Source: Nocardia spumae (GTDB lineage: Bacteria; Actinomycetota; Actinomycetes; Mycobacteriales; Mycobacteriaceae). From it: a DNA stretch of 64,000 bases. Below, in pieces: positions 17,127 to 25,987 of this stretch. Below the pieces are notes generated by a model that worked only from the letters and a program-made list of their open reading frames with translations, searched no databases and was not told the DNA's origin. The stretch lies in NCBI RefSeq assembly GCF_020733635.1, contig NZ_JAJFZL010000001.1, positions 1,240,001 through 1,304,000 of the forward strand, written 5' to 3'. The position numbers and the translations under genes are program-made. How positions within the stretch are numbered: the first letter of the stretch is position 1; each line of letters begins with the position of its first letter.

Positions 17127-19712
17127 ATGGAGACGACGGTGGCTGGAACAAAGGTGTCTGGAACGACCGAGGCGACGAACGGGGCGACAGGAACTACGGG
17201 GGTGGGCGCGGTGGCGCCGCGAACCGCGAGCCGGTCCGCCCCGGATGCCGACGAGCAGGTGCAACGCCTGCTCGCGGGCCTCAACCCGCAGCAGCGGGCC
17301 GCCGTCGTGCACGCCGGTTCCCCCCTGCTGATCGTCGCCGGCGCCGGCTCCGGCAAAACCGCCGTGCTGACCCGGCGCATCGCCTATCTGCTGGCCGAGC
17401 GCGGGGTCACACCGGGACAGATTCTGGCCATCACCTTCACCAACAAGGCCGCGGCCGAGATGCGCGAACGGGTGATCGACCTCGTGGGCCCGCGCGCGGC
17501 GGCGATGTGGGTCTCCACCTTCCATTCCTCCTGCGTACGCATTCTCCGGATGCAGGCCAACCTGTTGCCCGGCTCACTGAACTCGAATTTCTCCATCTAC
17601 GACGCCGACGATTCGCGGCGGCTGCTGGCGATGATCATCCGCGATCAGAACCTGGATCCGAAGAAGTATTCGCCGCGCCTGCTGTCCACCGCCATCTCCA
17701 ATCTCAAGAACGAGCTCATCGATCCCGAAACCGCCGCGGCGGACGCGGAATCCGACGAGTCCGACCTGCCCGGCATCGTCGCCCGGGTCTACGCCGAATA
17801 TCAGCGTCGGTTGCGGGCCGCCAATGCCTTCGACTTCGACGATCTGATCGGCGAGACGGTGGCGCTGCTGCAGCGTCATCCGCAGGTCGCCGAGTACTAC
17901 CGCCGCAGGTTCCGGCATGTTCTGGTCGACGAGTACCAGGACACCAACCACGCTCAGTACGTGCTGATCCGCGAGCTGGTCGGCCACCACGTGCGGCCCG
18001 CGACCGACGAACTCGCCGATGCCGATGCCGGGGCGGAGGCCGCCGATCCGGAGTTCATCCCGGCCGGCCGGGCCGAGGCGGTGCCGCCCAGCGAACTGTG
18101 TGTGGTGGGTGACGCCGATCAGTCCATCTACGCGTTCCGCGGTGCGACGATCCGCAATATCGAAGAATTCGAACGCGATTTCCCGGACGCGGAAACAATT
18201 CTGCTGGAACAGAACTACCGCTCCACCCAGCACATTCTGTCGGCCGCCAACGCGCTCATCTCTCGCAACGAGAATCGCCGCGACAAGAAGCTGTGGACCG
18301 ATTCGGGCGACGGCGATCTGATCGTCGGTTACGTCGCGGACAACGAACACGACGAGGCCTCGTTCGTCGCCCGGGAAATCGATCGCCTGGTCGACCAGGG
18401 CGACTACAACTACGCCGATGTCGCGGTCTTCTATCGCACCAACAACAACTCGCGTGCGCTGGAAGAGATCTTCATCCGCATGGGCCTGCCCTACAAGGTC
18501 GTGGGCGGGGTGCGGTTCTACGAGCGCAAAGAGGTCCGCGATGTGGTGGCCTACCTGCGGGTGCTGGAGAATCCCGACGATGCGGTGAGCCTGCGCCGCA
18601 TCCTCAACACCCCGCGCCGCGGTATCGGTGACCGCGCGGAGGCGTGCGTGGCCGTCCACGCCGAACAGCGCGATATCGGCTTCGCCACCGCGCTGCGGGA
18701 CGCGGCCGACGGCAAGGTGGCGCTGCTCAACACCCGAGCCCAGCGCGCCATCGCCGGATTCCTGGATCTGCTCGACGAGATCCGGGCCGCCGGCGCCACC
18801 CCGGATTCGGAATATCCGGATGTCGGCAACATCGTGGACGCGGTGCTGGACAAGACCGGATATCGCGGCGAACTGGAAGCCTCCGACGACCCTCAGGACG
18901 GCGCCCGGCTGGACAACCTGAACGAACTCGTCAGCGTCGCACGGGAGTTCAGCTCCGAAGCCCGCAACAATGTCGAGGCGGCACGTGCCGAGGGGCTGGT
19001 ACCCGAGGCGGCCGACGGGGAGCCGGATCCCGGCTCGCTGGCGGCCTTCCTGGAGCGGGTGTCACTGGTCGCCGACACCGATCAGATTCCCGACGAGGGA
19101 TCCGGCGTGGTCACCCTGATGACACTGCACACGGCCAAGGGCCTGGAGTTCCCGGTGGTGTTCGTCACCGGCTGGGAGGACGGCCAGTTCCCGCATATGC
19201 GCGCTTTGGGCGATCCCGCCGAATTGGCCGAGGAACGCCGCCTGGCCTACGTGGGCATCACCCGGGCCCGCAAACGCCTGTATCTGTCCCGCGCGGTGGT
19301 CCGCTCGGGCTGGGGCCAAGCGGTGTCGAATCCGGAATCGCGCTTTCTGCAGGAGATTCCGGGGCATTTGATGGACTGGCAGCGGCTGGAGCCGGCGCCA
19401 CCGTCGGGCGGTCGGGGTTTCCGCCGCCGCGGCGAGGACGACGGGATGGAACGCGATTGGACCCGCGGCGACGGCTGGTCCCAGCAGCGCCCCGGCCTGC
19501 GTGATCGCGGCCCGGCCCGCCCGGCCGCCAAACACAACAACTCGGGCTTGGTCCTGGCCGTGGGCGACCGCGTCAGCGACGACAAGTACGGCCTGGGCCG
19601 AGTGGTGGCCGCCGAGGGCTTCGGCGCCCTGGCGACAGTCACCATCGATTTCGGCACCGCGGGCAAGATTCGCTTGATCCCGCAGTACAGCCGGACCTTG
19701 GTGAAGCTCTGA
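17127..19712 (+). CDS. pcrA: ATP-dependent DNA helicase UvrD1/PcrA
   Basis: 861 aa superfamily 1A helicase with 3'-5' polarity in nucleotide-excision repair and displacement of repair proteins. Motif Ia/Q GLNPQQRAAVVHAGSPLLIV, Walker A AGAGSGKT (71-78), TFTNKAAAEMRERV, FDFDDLIGETVALL, Walker B VDEYQDTN, motif III GDADQSIYAFRGA, LEQNYRS, and motifs V/VI TLHTAKGLEFPVVFVTGWEDGQFPH and AEERRLAYVGITRARKRLYL are all present. The C-terminus carries the Tudor-like tail (GDRVSDDKYGLGRVV). An Ala/Thr-rich extension of about 40 residues precedes the core, so the true start might be later than ATG 17127. Confidence 0.95.
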   Translation: METTVAGTKVSGTTEATNGATGTTGVGAVAPRTASRSAPDADEQVQRLLAGLNPQQRAAVVHAGSPLLIVAGAGSGKTAVLTRRIAYLLAERGVTPGQILAITFTNKAAAEMRERVIDLVGPRAAAMWVSTFHSSCVRILRMQANLLPGSLNSNFSIYDADDSRRLLAMIIRDQNLDPKKYSPRLLSTAISNLKNELIDPETAAADAESDESDLPGIVARVYAEYQRRLRAANAFDFDDLIGETVALLQRHPQVAEYYRRRFRHVLVDEYQDTNHAQYVLIRELVGHHVRPATDELADADAGAEAADPEFIPAGRAEAVPPSELCVVGDADQSIYAFRGATIRNIEEFERDFPDAETILLEQNYRSTQHILSAANALISRNENRRDKKLWTDSGDGDLIVGYVADNEHDEASFVAREIDRLVDQGDYNYADVAVFYRTNNNSRALEEIFIRMGLPYKVVGGVRFYERKEVRDVVAYLRVLENPDDAVSLRRILNTPRRGIGDRAEACVAVHAEQRDIGFATALRDAADGKVALLNTRAQRAIAGFLDLLDEIRAAGATPDSEYPDVGNIVDAVLDKTGYRGELEASDDPQDGARLDNLNELVSVAREFSSEARNNVEAARAEGLVPEAADGEPDPGSLAAFLERVSLVADTDQIPDEGSGVVTLMTLHTAKGLEFPVVFVTGWEDGQFPHMRALGDPAELAEERRLAYVGITRARKRLYLSRAVVRSGWGQAVSNPESRFLQEIPGHLMDWQRLEPAPPSGGRGFRRRGEDDGMERDWTRGDGWSQQRPGLRDRGPARPAAKHNNSGLVLAVGDRVSDDKYGLGRVVAAEGFGALATVTIDFGTAGKIRLIPQYSRTLVKL

Positions 19713-19720
19713 CGGGTGCT

Positions 19721-19746
19721 CCCGGCGGGCTCGTCAGCCCGTCGGG
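19721..19746. terminator. Hairpin between pcrA and the GNAT gene
   Basis: CCCGGCGGGCT pairs with AGCCCGTCGGG (one G-T mismatch) around CGTC. It starts 8 bp after the pcrA stop and overlaps the last codons of the convergent GNAT gene. Confidence 0.5.
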
Positions 19747-20255
19747 ACGAGTTTCTTGATCATGACGCGTTCGACCCGGGTGTCGACTGCGCTGTCGGCA
19801 GCCGGTGGCGGTGTCGGCGCACCGGGCTCGTCCAGGAACTCGAAGCCGTTGCGCCGATACAGCCCGATGGCATGCTCGTTCCCCGCGAACACCCCGAGCG
19901 AGAGCGTGGTGTAGCCGTTCCCGGCCGCCCAGCTTTCCAGGGTCGTGATCAATCGGTCGCCCACTCCCGACCCGCGTGCGGACTCGTCGACCCACATCGA
20001 AATGATCCTGGCCGCATCACCTTCCGGATCCGGTACAGCGGTGACGATTCCGATCGGTTCATGCGCGCGCACGGCGAGCAGATCGTGCGCGCCAGGGATA
20101 CTGAGCCGATCCCGCCAGCGCTGTTCCCGGTCCCCGTCGCCCTGCCATTCCGCCAGCCGCGTGCGATATGCCTCCGGCGCACCCGCCAGTGCGGCCAGCC
20201 GCGCCCGCCGCCACAACCGCCACTCGTCCGCGCCCACCACACGAATCTCGATCAC
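19734..20255 (-). CDS. GNAT family N-acetyltransferase
   Basis: About 173 aa GNAT fold. IEIRVVGADEWRLWRRARLAALA leads into the acetyl-CoA binding motif IISMWVDESARGSGVGDRLITTLESWA (R/Q-x-x-G-x-A/G-like loop RGSGVG), then GYTTLSLGVFAGNEHAIGLYRRNGFEF. The acceptor is unknown. GTG 20255 matches the usual family start; the frame stays open upstream to GTG 20348, with another GTG between, and no start has a clean ribosome site. Convergent with pcrA. Confidence 0.75.
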   Translation of the reverse strand: MIEIRVVGADEWRLWRRARLAALAGAPEAYRTRLAEWQGDGDREQRWRDRLSIPGAHDLLAVRAHEPIGIVTAVPDPEGDAARIISMWVDESARGSGVGDRLITTLESWAAGNGYTTLSLGVFAGNEHAIGLYRRNGFEFLDEPGAPTPPPAADSAVDTRVERVMIKKLVPTG

Positions 20256-20381
20256 GGCACCAGACTGGCCGCCGCTCACACCTTCCGGCAACACAATTAC
20301 CGGGGACCGCCCGACCGCTTCACAGCCGCCGTCCCACAACGCACTCACTCGCCCGCGACAATCGCGGCGGGGCGGAGAACC

Positions 20382-21653
20382 TCAGTCGCGCTCGGGGCCC
20401 AGGGAGATGCCACGAGAGGCGAGCCAGGGCAGCGGGTCGACCTTGTTCGAACCGTTCAGCCACACCTCGAAGTGGCAGTGCGGACCCGTGGAGAAGCCGC
20501 GGTTGCCGACGGTCGCGATCTGGTCACCGGCCAGCACGTGCTGGCCCTCGGAGACGGTGGCGGTATCGACGTGGCCGTACACGGTGATGGTGCCGTCGGC
20601 GTGCTTCAGTCGCACCCACATGCCGAAACCGGAAGCGGGACCCGCGCTGATCACCTCGCCGTCCTCGACGGCGTAGATCGGGGTACCGATGGGGGCCGCG
20701 ATATCGACGCCCAGATGCTGGACGCCCCAGCGACCACCGAATCCGGAGGTGAAGGTGCCGTTGGCGAACTTCGAGAACAGCGGACGCAGCTTCGCCGATT
20801 CCTGGGCCGCCAGTCCAGCGGCGAACTCCTGGCCGTGCTGCAGGATGTCCTGGAACTGGCTGAGATCGGCGACCGGCGCGACGTTGAGCACCTGCGGTGA
20901 TTGCGGAGCGCCGGCCTGCGCCTGGGTGCTGACCGCCGCCTGTGCGGCGATTTCGTGCACCTGCCCGGCGGCATCGACATCGGCGGAGGTGGCGTGGTGC
21001 TGGCCCGTGGACTGCATCCCGGCCTGCCCCGCGGCGACCACGGCACCCGCTGCCACGGCCACGACGGCGGCGCGACCCTTCAGTGCGGCCGGCGGAGCCG
21101 GCATCCGGTGGGCGCCGCTGAAGCGGAGGGGCTCGTCGGCCGCGGATCCCCCGCCCGGGGTGCGCTTACGGGTGGGTACCAGGCGGGCCAGAGTGAACGG
21201 CTGGTGATCGGCCGGCTCGTCGTGATCCTCGGCGGCGTCGTAGGCGCCGTAGTCCTGATCGTGGTCCCGGTCGGGGTCGGCGGCGGCCCACTCGTCGGTG
21301 CGGGGCCATTGCGGCTCGGCCGTCCAGTCACCGTTGGAACCGGCCTGCGCGGCCCACGGCTGCCATTCGCCGGAATCCTCGGAACCCGATGTGGGCCAGT
21401 GATTTTCGGGGGCAGCCTGGCGATTCGCGGTGATTCCGACGACCGCGGCGCCCGCGCCACTCGCGAGCGACCAGCTCTCGGCCCGGCCCGGAACGCCGCG
21501 CACCTGCGCGGGCTCTTCGGTGTGTTCCCCGGCGTAGCCGCCGAGGGCCTGCCCGTTGCCGAAGTACGGGTGCTGGTCGACGGATTCTCCCTCGCCCCGG
21601 TAACGCCGGGCGGACAGTGCGCGATGCCCCGGTTGTAGGCGGCCGTGGCTCAT
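20382..21653 (-). CDS. M23 family metallopeptidase (LytM), Rv0950c-like
   Basis: 423 aa. The first 160 or so residues are low-complexity and acidic (EWAAADPDRDHDQDYGAYDAAEDHDEP region), followed by a single hydrophobic anchor (AAVVAVAAGAVVAAGQAG), then a C-terminal LytM domain. Zinc ligands are visible as GVQHLGVD (HxxxD) and GPHCHFEVW (HxH). Such enzymes cut or regulate cutting of peptidoglycan cross-links outside the membrane. ATG 21653 (MSHGRLQPGH) has GGAG upstream. A Crp-like site lies 236 bp upstream. Same position as Rv0950c beside sucCD. Confidence 0.85.
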   Translation of the reverse strand: MSHGRLQPGHRALSARRYRGEGESVDQHPYFGNGQALGGYAGEHTEEPAQVRGVPGRAESWSLASGAGAAVVGITANRQAAPENHWPTSGSEDSGEWQPWAAQAGSNGDWTAEPQWPRTDEWAAADPDRDHDQDYGAYDAAEDHDEPADHQPFTLARLVPTRKRTPGGGSAADEPLRFSGAHRMPAPPAALKGRAAVVAVAAGAVVAAGQAGMQSTGQHHATSADVDAAGQVHEIAAQAAVSTQAQAGAPQSPQVLNVAPVADLSQFQDILQHGQEFAAGLAAQESAKLRPLFSKFANGTFTSGFGGRWGVQHLGVDIAAPIGTPIYAVEDGEVISAGPASGFGMWVRLKHADGTITVYGHVDTATVSEGQHVLAGDQIATVGNRGFSTGPHCHFEVWLNGSNKVDPLPWLASRGISLGPERD

Positions 21654-22214
21654 CGGTGAACTCCGCCGAGAGAGCGACGCGTCACCTTCGGAGCACTGTG
21701 CTGCAACAAGCCTGCCGTCCTCCTGGTCCGGTGCGGTGTACGCGGGCCTAATCCGGGTTGCGTAGTCGATGACCTGGGCGCTTGTGGGCGTATTCCCGCT
21801 GGTCCTGTAACCGAGCTGTGACATCGACCGCATCGACGGTAACGAAACGATTGCAGGTGGGCAAGCGCTACGGTGCCTGCGGGCGCACATGTGAGATTGA
21901 TCACGTTTGTTGCCAGGAATGGCTCACTGTGAATCCGCCGGAAAAGTGAGAATCTGCAACTACACTACGTAGTAGACGTATCGGCAAATCCGACCATCCT
22001 CTCGTCTACCTGCCACCGCCTCTGAAAGCTACTCGCCAGTAGCCTTGGCCAGCGGTTTTGCGCGGCCGGATGCCCGCCCGTGACCTGCGCCACTTAGGCT
22101 GTATGCGGCTGATTTCGGCGACATCGAACTGATTAGAGTCCGACTCGACCCGCTTCCGACGACGGGCCGCCAACAAAGTCGTTGTCACCACAACGCAGAC
22201 GAGACGGTGAGTAC
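21654..22214. other. Divergent control region of M23 peptidase and sucC
   Basis: 561 bp with no convincing gene. It holds the Crp-like site at 21890-21905, a palindromic stretch around CTACGTAG near 21959-21974 and a small hairpin (GCTACT/AGTAGC) near 22030-22050. A c-di-AMP (ydaO) riboswitch was looked for before the peptidase and not recognised. Confidence 0.5.
21890..21905. promoter_or_regulatory. Crp/GlxR-type cAMP-receptor site
   Basis: TGTGAGATTGATCACG matches the actinobacterial Crp consensus TGTGA-N2-T-N3-TCACA at all but the last defined base. It lies between the divergent M23 peptidase and sucC genes and could control either. Confidence 0.6.
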
Positions 22215-23396
22215 ATGGATCTCTTCGAATATCAGGCGAAGGAACTCTTCGTGAAGCACGGAGTGCCTTCGTCGGAGGGCCGCGTCACGGACTCGGCCGA
22301 GGACGCCCGTGCCATCGCGACCGAAATCGGCAAGCCTGTGATGATCAAGTCGCAGGTCAAGGTCGGCGGTCGTGGTAAGGCCGGCGGTGTGAAGTACGCC
22401 GCGACCCCGGACGACGCCTTCACCCACGCGTCCAACATCCTGGGCCTGGACATCAAGGGCCACATCACCAAGAAGATCCTGGTCGCCGAGGCCAAGGACA
22501 TCGCGGAGGAGTACTACATCTCCTTCCTGCTCGATCGCGCCAACCGCACCTACCTGGCCATGTGCTCGGTCGAGGGCGGCATGGAGATCGAAGAGGTGGC
22601 CGCCACCAAGCCCGATCGTCTGGCCAAGGTGCCGGTCGACGCGGTCAAGGGTGTGGACCTGGCCTTCGCGCGCTCGATCGCCGAGCAGGGCCACCTGCCC
22701 GCCGACGTGCTCGACGCCGCCGCGGTCACCATTCAGAAGCTGTGGGAGGTCTTCGTCAACGAGGACGCCACCCTGGTGGAGGTGAACCCGCTGGTTCGCA
22801 CTCCCGAGAACGAGATCCTGGCGCTGGACGGCAAGGTCACCCTCGACGAGAACGCCGACTTCCGCCACCCCGACCACGCCGAGTTCGCCGATCGTGACGC
22901 CACCGATCCGCTGGAGCTCAAGGCCAAGGAGAACGACCTCAACTACGTCAAGCTCGACGGTGAGGTCGGCATCATCGGCAACGGTGCCGGTCTGGTCATG
23001 TCGACCCTGGACGTCGTCGCCTACGCCGGTGAGAACCACAACGGCGTGAAGCCGGCCAACTTCCTCGACATCGGTGGTGGCGCCTCGGCCGAGGTGATGG
23101 CCAACGGTCTCGACGTCATTCTCAACGACGCGCAGGTCAAGAGCGTGTTCGTGAACGTGTTCGGCGGCATCACCGCGTGTGACGCGGTGGCCAACGGCAT
23201 CGTCAAGGCCTTGGAGATCCTGGGCTCGGAGGCGAACAAGCCGCTGGTGGTCCGCCTCGACGGCAACAAGGTCGAGGAGGGTCGCAAGATCCTCGTCGAC
23301 GCCAACCACCCGCTGGTCACCCTCGCCCAGACCATGGACGAAGGCGCAGATAAAGCAGCCGAACTGGCGGCGTCTTCCAACGGCACGGCCAAGTAA
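22215..23396 (+). CDS. sucC: Succinyl-CoA ligase (ADP-forming) beta subunit
   Basis: 393 aa, normal length. [24 protein letters not shown] begins the ATP-grasp domain; [24 protein letters not shown] and [17 protein letters not shown] with [17 protein letters not shown] form the C-terminal CoA-ligase fold. With SucD it converts succinyl-CoA plus ADP and phosphate to succinate, CoA and ATP in the TCA cycle. ATG 22215 is set by homology, with a GGTGAG ribosome site. sucD follows after 12 bp. Confidence 0.97.
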   Translation: MDLFEYQAKELFVKHGVPSSEGRVTDSAEDARAIATEIGKPVMIKSQVKVGGRGKAGGVKYAATPDDAFTHASNILGLDIKGHITKKILVAEAKDIAEEYYISFLLDRANRTYLAMCSVEGGMEIEEVAATKPDRLAKVPVDAVKGVDLAFARSIAEQGHLPADVLDAAAVTIQKLWEVFVNEDATLVEVNPLVRTPENEILALDGKVTLDENADFRHPDHAEFADRDATDPLELKAKENDLNYVKLDGEVGIIGNGAGLVMSTLDVVAYAGENHNGVKPANFLDIGGGASAEVMANGLDVILNDAQVKSVFVNVFGGITACDAVANGIVKALEILGSEANKPLVVRLDGNKVEEGRKILVDANHPLVTLAQTMDEGADKAAELAASSNGTAK

Positions 23397-23408
23397 GGAC
23401 AAAAGAAC

Positions 23409-24335
23409 ATGTCTATCTTCCTGAACAAGGACTCCAAGGTCATCGTCCAGGGCATCACCGGCGGTGAGGGCACCAAGCACACCGCGCTGATGCTGAAGGC
23501 CGGCACCCAGGTCGTCGGCGGCGTGAACGCCCGCAAGGCCGGCACCACCGTCTCGCACACCGCCAAGGACGGCTCGGCCGTCGAGCTGCCGGTGTTCGGC
23601 ACCGTCGCCGAGGCCATCAAGGAGACCGGCGCCGACGTGTCGATCGCCTTCGTGCCGCCGAAGTTCGCCAAGGACGCCATCATCGAGGCCATCGACGCGG
23701 AGATCCCGCTGCTCGTGGTCATCACCGAGGGCATCCCGGTGCAGGACACCGCGTACGCGTGGGCCTACAACCTCGAAAAAGGGGGAGCGGAGGGTCCGAA
23801 GACCCGGATCATCGGCCCCAACTGCCCCGGCATCATCACCCCGGGCGAGTCGCTGGTGGGCATCACCCCCGCCAACATCACCGGCAAGGGCCCGATCGGC
23901 CTGGTGTCGAAGTCGGGCACGCTGACCTACCAGATGATGTACGAGCTGCGTGACTTCGGCTTCTCGACCTCCATCGGCATCGGTGGCGACCCGGTCATCG
24001 GCACCACCCACATCGACGCCATCGAGGCGTTCGAGAAGGATCCGGAGACCAAGCTGATCGTCATGATCGGCGAGATCGGCGGCGACGCGGAAGAACGCGC
24101 GGCTGCGTATATCAAGGCCAACGTCACCAAGCCGGTCGTCGGCTACGTCGCGGGCTTCACCGCGCCGGAGGGCAAGACCATGGGCCACGCCGGCGCCATC
24201 GTCTCCGGTTCCTCGGGCACCGCCGCCGCGAAGAAGGAGGCCCTCGAGGCCGCGGGCGTGAAGGTCGGCAAGACCCCGTCCGAGACCGCCGCCCTGGCGC
24301 GCGAGATCCTCGAGAAGGCTTCGATCAGCGCCTGA
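23409..24335 (+). CDS. sucD: Succinyl-CoA ligase (ADP-forming) alpha subunit
   Basis: 308 aa. The CoA-binding Rossmann domain starts [23 protein letters not shown] and includes GGVNARKAG. Phosphohistidine loop [21 protein letters not shown] contains the active His. Partner of SucC; the pair forms the TCA-cycle enzyme. ATG 23409 has AAGGA 9 nt upstream. A very strong hairpin terminator ends the operon 10 bp after the stop. Confidence 0.97.
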   Translation: MSIFLNKDSKVIVQGITGGEGTKHTALMLKAGTQVVGGVNARKAGTTVSHTAKDGSAVELPVFGTVAEAIKETGADVSIAFVPPKFAKDAIIEAIDAEIPLLVVITEGIPVQDTAYAWAYNLEKGGAEGPKTRIIGPNCPGIITPGESLVGITPANITGKGPIGLVSKSGTLTYQMMYELRDFGFSTSIGIGGDPVIGTTHIDAIEAFEKDPETKLIVMIGEIGGDAEERAAAYIKANVTKPVVGYVAGFTAPEGKTMGHAGAIVSGSSGTAAAKKEALEAAGVKVGKTPSETAALAREILEKASISA

Positions 24336-24345
24336 CCGCTGTCGA

Positions 24346-24382
24346 TGAAGGCCGCCTCGCCGTAACGGCGAGGCGGCCTTCA
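24346..24382 (+). terminator. Terminator of sucCD
   Basis: A 17-bp perfect stem (TGAAGGCCGCCTCGCCG and its complement) closed by TAA, followed by TTCGTTCC. Confidence 0.9.
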
Positions 24383-24418
24383 TTCGTTCCGGCAGGCGAG
24401 CGACATGCTGCTGTGGTG

Positions 24419-24468
24419 AGATAGCAGCGGTGCTGCTGCGGGCAGATAGCAGCGGTGCCGCTGCGGGC
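24419..24468. repeat. 25-bp direct repeat, two copies
   Basis: AGATAGCAGCGGTGCTGCTG plus CGGGC occurs twice in tandem, with one T/C difference, in the gene-free 393-bp gap between sucD and the DUF5336 gene. The core GCAGCGG...CGCTGC is itself partly self-complementary. No coding sequence is supported in this gap. Confidence 0.8.
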
Positions 24469-24728
24469 AGGGACAACCGTCGCTCAGGGTGCCGGGAACA
24501 GATGGCAGAGCCCCAGGGCTCGGACCACCATGCAGAACATTTCCGAAACGTCCATCCGTACCTCCGATCGTCTTCGCTGACAACACGGTCGAGGCGGGGA
24601 TCGGGTTCACCGGGGACTCTCGAGGTTGCCAGGACTGGCGTCGTGGCCGTGACCGGCGCGCGCGAGTGCAGTAGCGTCAAGGGTATTCAGCCTGAAAGCC
24701 GATGAAGGACTCGATAGGAGACGACCAC

Positions 24729-25844
24729 ATGTCCTACCCGACCGGGGGATCCGGGTATAACGCGCCCACTCCGACGCCCTCGCCCACACCCTCGTCCGCG
24801 GCCGGCTTCGGCCAGCAGCCGGCAGGTAGCGCCAGCGGCGGCGGCTCGGGGAGTTCGGCGTTGAGCGCCAAGGGGCTGACGTTCTACCTGACCGTTGGGA
24901 TCGCCGCGCTGGGCGTGATCAATTTTCTGCTGGGATTGCTGAACTCGCTGACGGCCAACAAGGATGCGACCCGGGACGAGCTGGATTCGCTGAACCCGTT
25001 CCAGCTGGGTGGTTCGGCCCCACTGTTGCTGCTGCTGTTCGCCGGTGCGCTCGCCGGGGCGTCGCTGCTTCCCAAGCAGGAAGCGAAGAACGCCGTGGTG
25101 GCCGCGGCGTCCGTGACGGGCTTCCTCGGGTTCCTGTTCCAGACCTTCAACGCCTTCCCGGGATTCAAGACCGCGGGGATGGCCTGGGTCCTGGTCTTCC
25201 TGTCCCTCGTGCAGGCCGCCGCGGCCGTGGCCGCGCTGCTGTTCGAAACGGGCATCGTCTCCGCGCCCGAGGCCAAGCCCGCTCCGGCGGCCGGGTTCGG
25301 TGGTGCCAGCGGCTACGGTCAGCAGTCCTACGGTCAGGCGCAGCAGCAGAGCCAGCAGGCGCAGTACGGCCAGAGCCAGGGCGCTGCCGCGCAGGCCCAG
25401 TACGGCCAGTACGGCCAGCAGTACGGGCAGGCCCAGCAGAGCCAGGCGCAGGCCGGTCAGGCGCAGGCGGCACCGGGTCAGCAGCCGCAGCAGTCCGCCT
25501 ACGGCCAGTACGGCCAGCAGTACGGCCAGGGCCAGTACGGCCAGCAGCCGTCGGCCTACGGCCAGCCGGGCCAGCAGCCCTACGGCGCCGCGGGTGCGCA
25601 GTCGCCCTACGGCCAGCGGCCGCCGGCCCAAGGGGGCGACGACGCCGCGACCCAGCACTTCGGCAGTGCCGCGCCGACCCAGCAGGCCGGTGGTCAGCAG
25701 GGCCAGCAGTTCGGCTCGCTGAACTTCGGTCAGCAGGGCCAGCCGGGGCAAGGCCAGTCCGGCCAGCCGTTCGGCGGTGAGCAGACCGGCAATCCGGCCG
25801 CGGACGCCACCAAGGCGTTCCGTCCCGAGGACGACAAGAAGTAG
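24729..25844 (+). CDS. DUF5336 membrane protein, Rv0954 (34-kDa antigen) homologue
   Basis: 371 aa. After a Pro/Ser/Gly-rich N-terminus come four hydrophobic helices (about residues 43-65, 85-105, 112-130, 145-170: TFYLTVGIAALGVINFLLGL, APLLLLLFAGALAGASLLP and so on). A long cytosolic tail of Tyr-Gly-Gln repeats (QYGQ, GQQ) follows. The M. tuberculosis counterpart has been linked to the division complex. The tail is low-complexity and may self-associate; that is inference. ATG 24729 has AGGAG 9 nt upstream. Its own terminator lies 17 bp after the stop. Confidence 0.85.
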   Translation: MSYPTGGSGYNAPTPTPSPTPSSAAGFGQQPAGSASGGGSGSSALSAKGLTFYLTVGIAALGVINFLLGLLNSLTANKDATRDELDSLNPFQLGGSAPLLLLLFAGALAGASLLPKQEAKNAVVAAASVTGFLGFLFQTFNAFPGFKTAGMAWVLVFLSLVQAAAAVAALLFETGIVSAPEAKPAPAAGFGGASGYGQQSYGQAQQQSQQAQYGQSQGAAAQAQYGQYGQQYGQAQQSQAQAGQAQAAPGQQPQQSAYGQYGQQYGQGQYGQQPSAYGQPGQQPYGAAGAQSPYGQRPPAQGGDDAATQHFGSAAPTQQAGGQQGQQFGSLNFGQQGQPGQGQSGQPFGGEQTGNPAADATKAFRPEDDKK

Positions 25845-25861
25845 ATTCCGCTTCGCATATC

Positions 25862-25907
25862 GATCGGCGAGTCAGGCGCTTTTCACGGCGCGCCTGACTC
25901 GCCGATC
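25862..25907 (+). terminator. Terminator after the DUF5336 gene
   Basis: An 18-bp perfect stem (GATCGGCGAGTCAGGCGC and its complement) around a 10-nt loop that begins with four Ts. Confidence 0.85.
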
Positions 25908-25987
25908 CGTTTCCAGCTGCCACTCTGACATGTCGGTAACCGGGCGATCGTCGTCGACGAGCCAACCAGGATCCGCGAGGTAGTTCT

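Noticed and set aside
21654..21960. c-di-AMP (ydaO) riboswitch before the M23 peptidase gene
   Set aside because: Cell-wall hydrolase genes in actinobacteria often have one, but the conserved blocks of that motif were not found on reading the minus strand.
22185..24680. 831-codon minus-strand frame across sucC and sucD
   Set aside because: Lies exactly antisense to two certain metabolic genes; composition (Asp/Gly/Val/Leu-rich) is typical of antisense reading in high-GC DNA.
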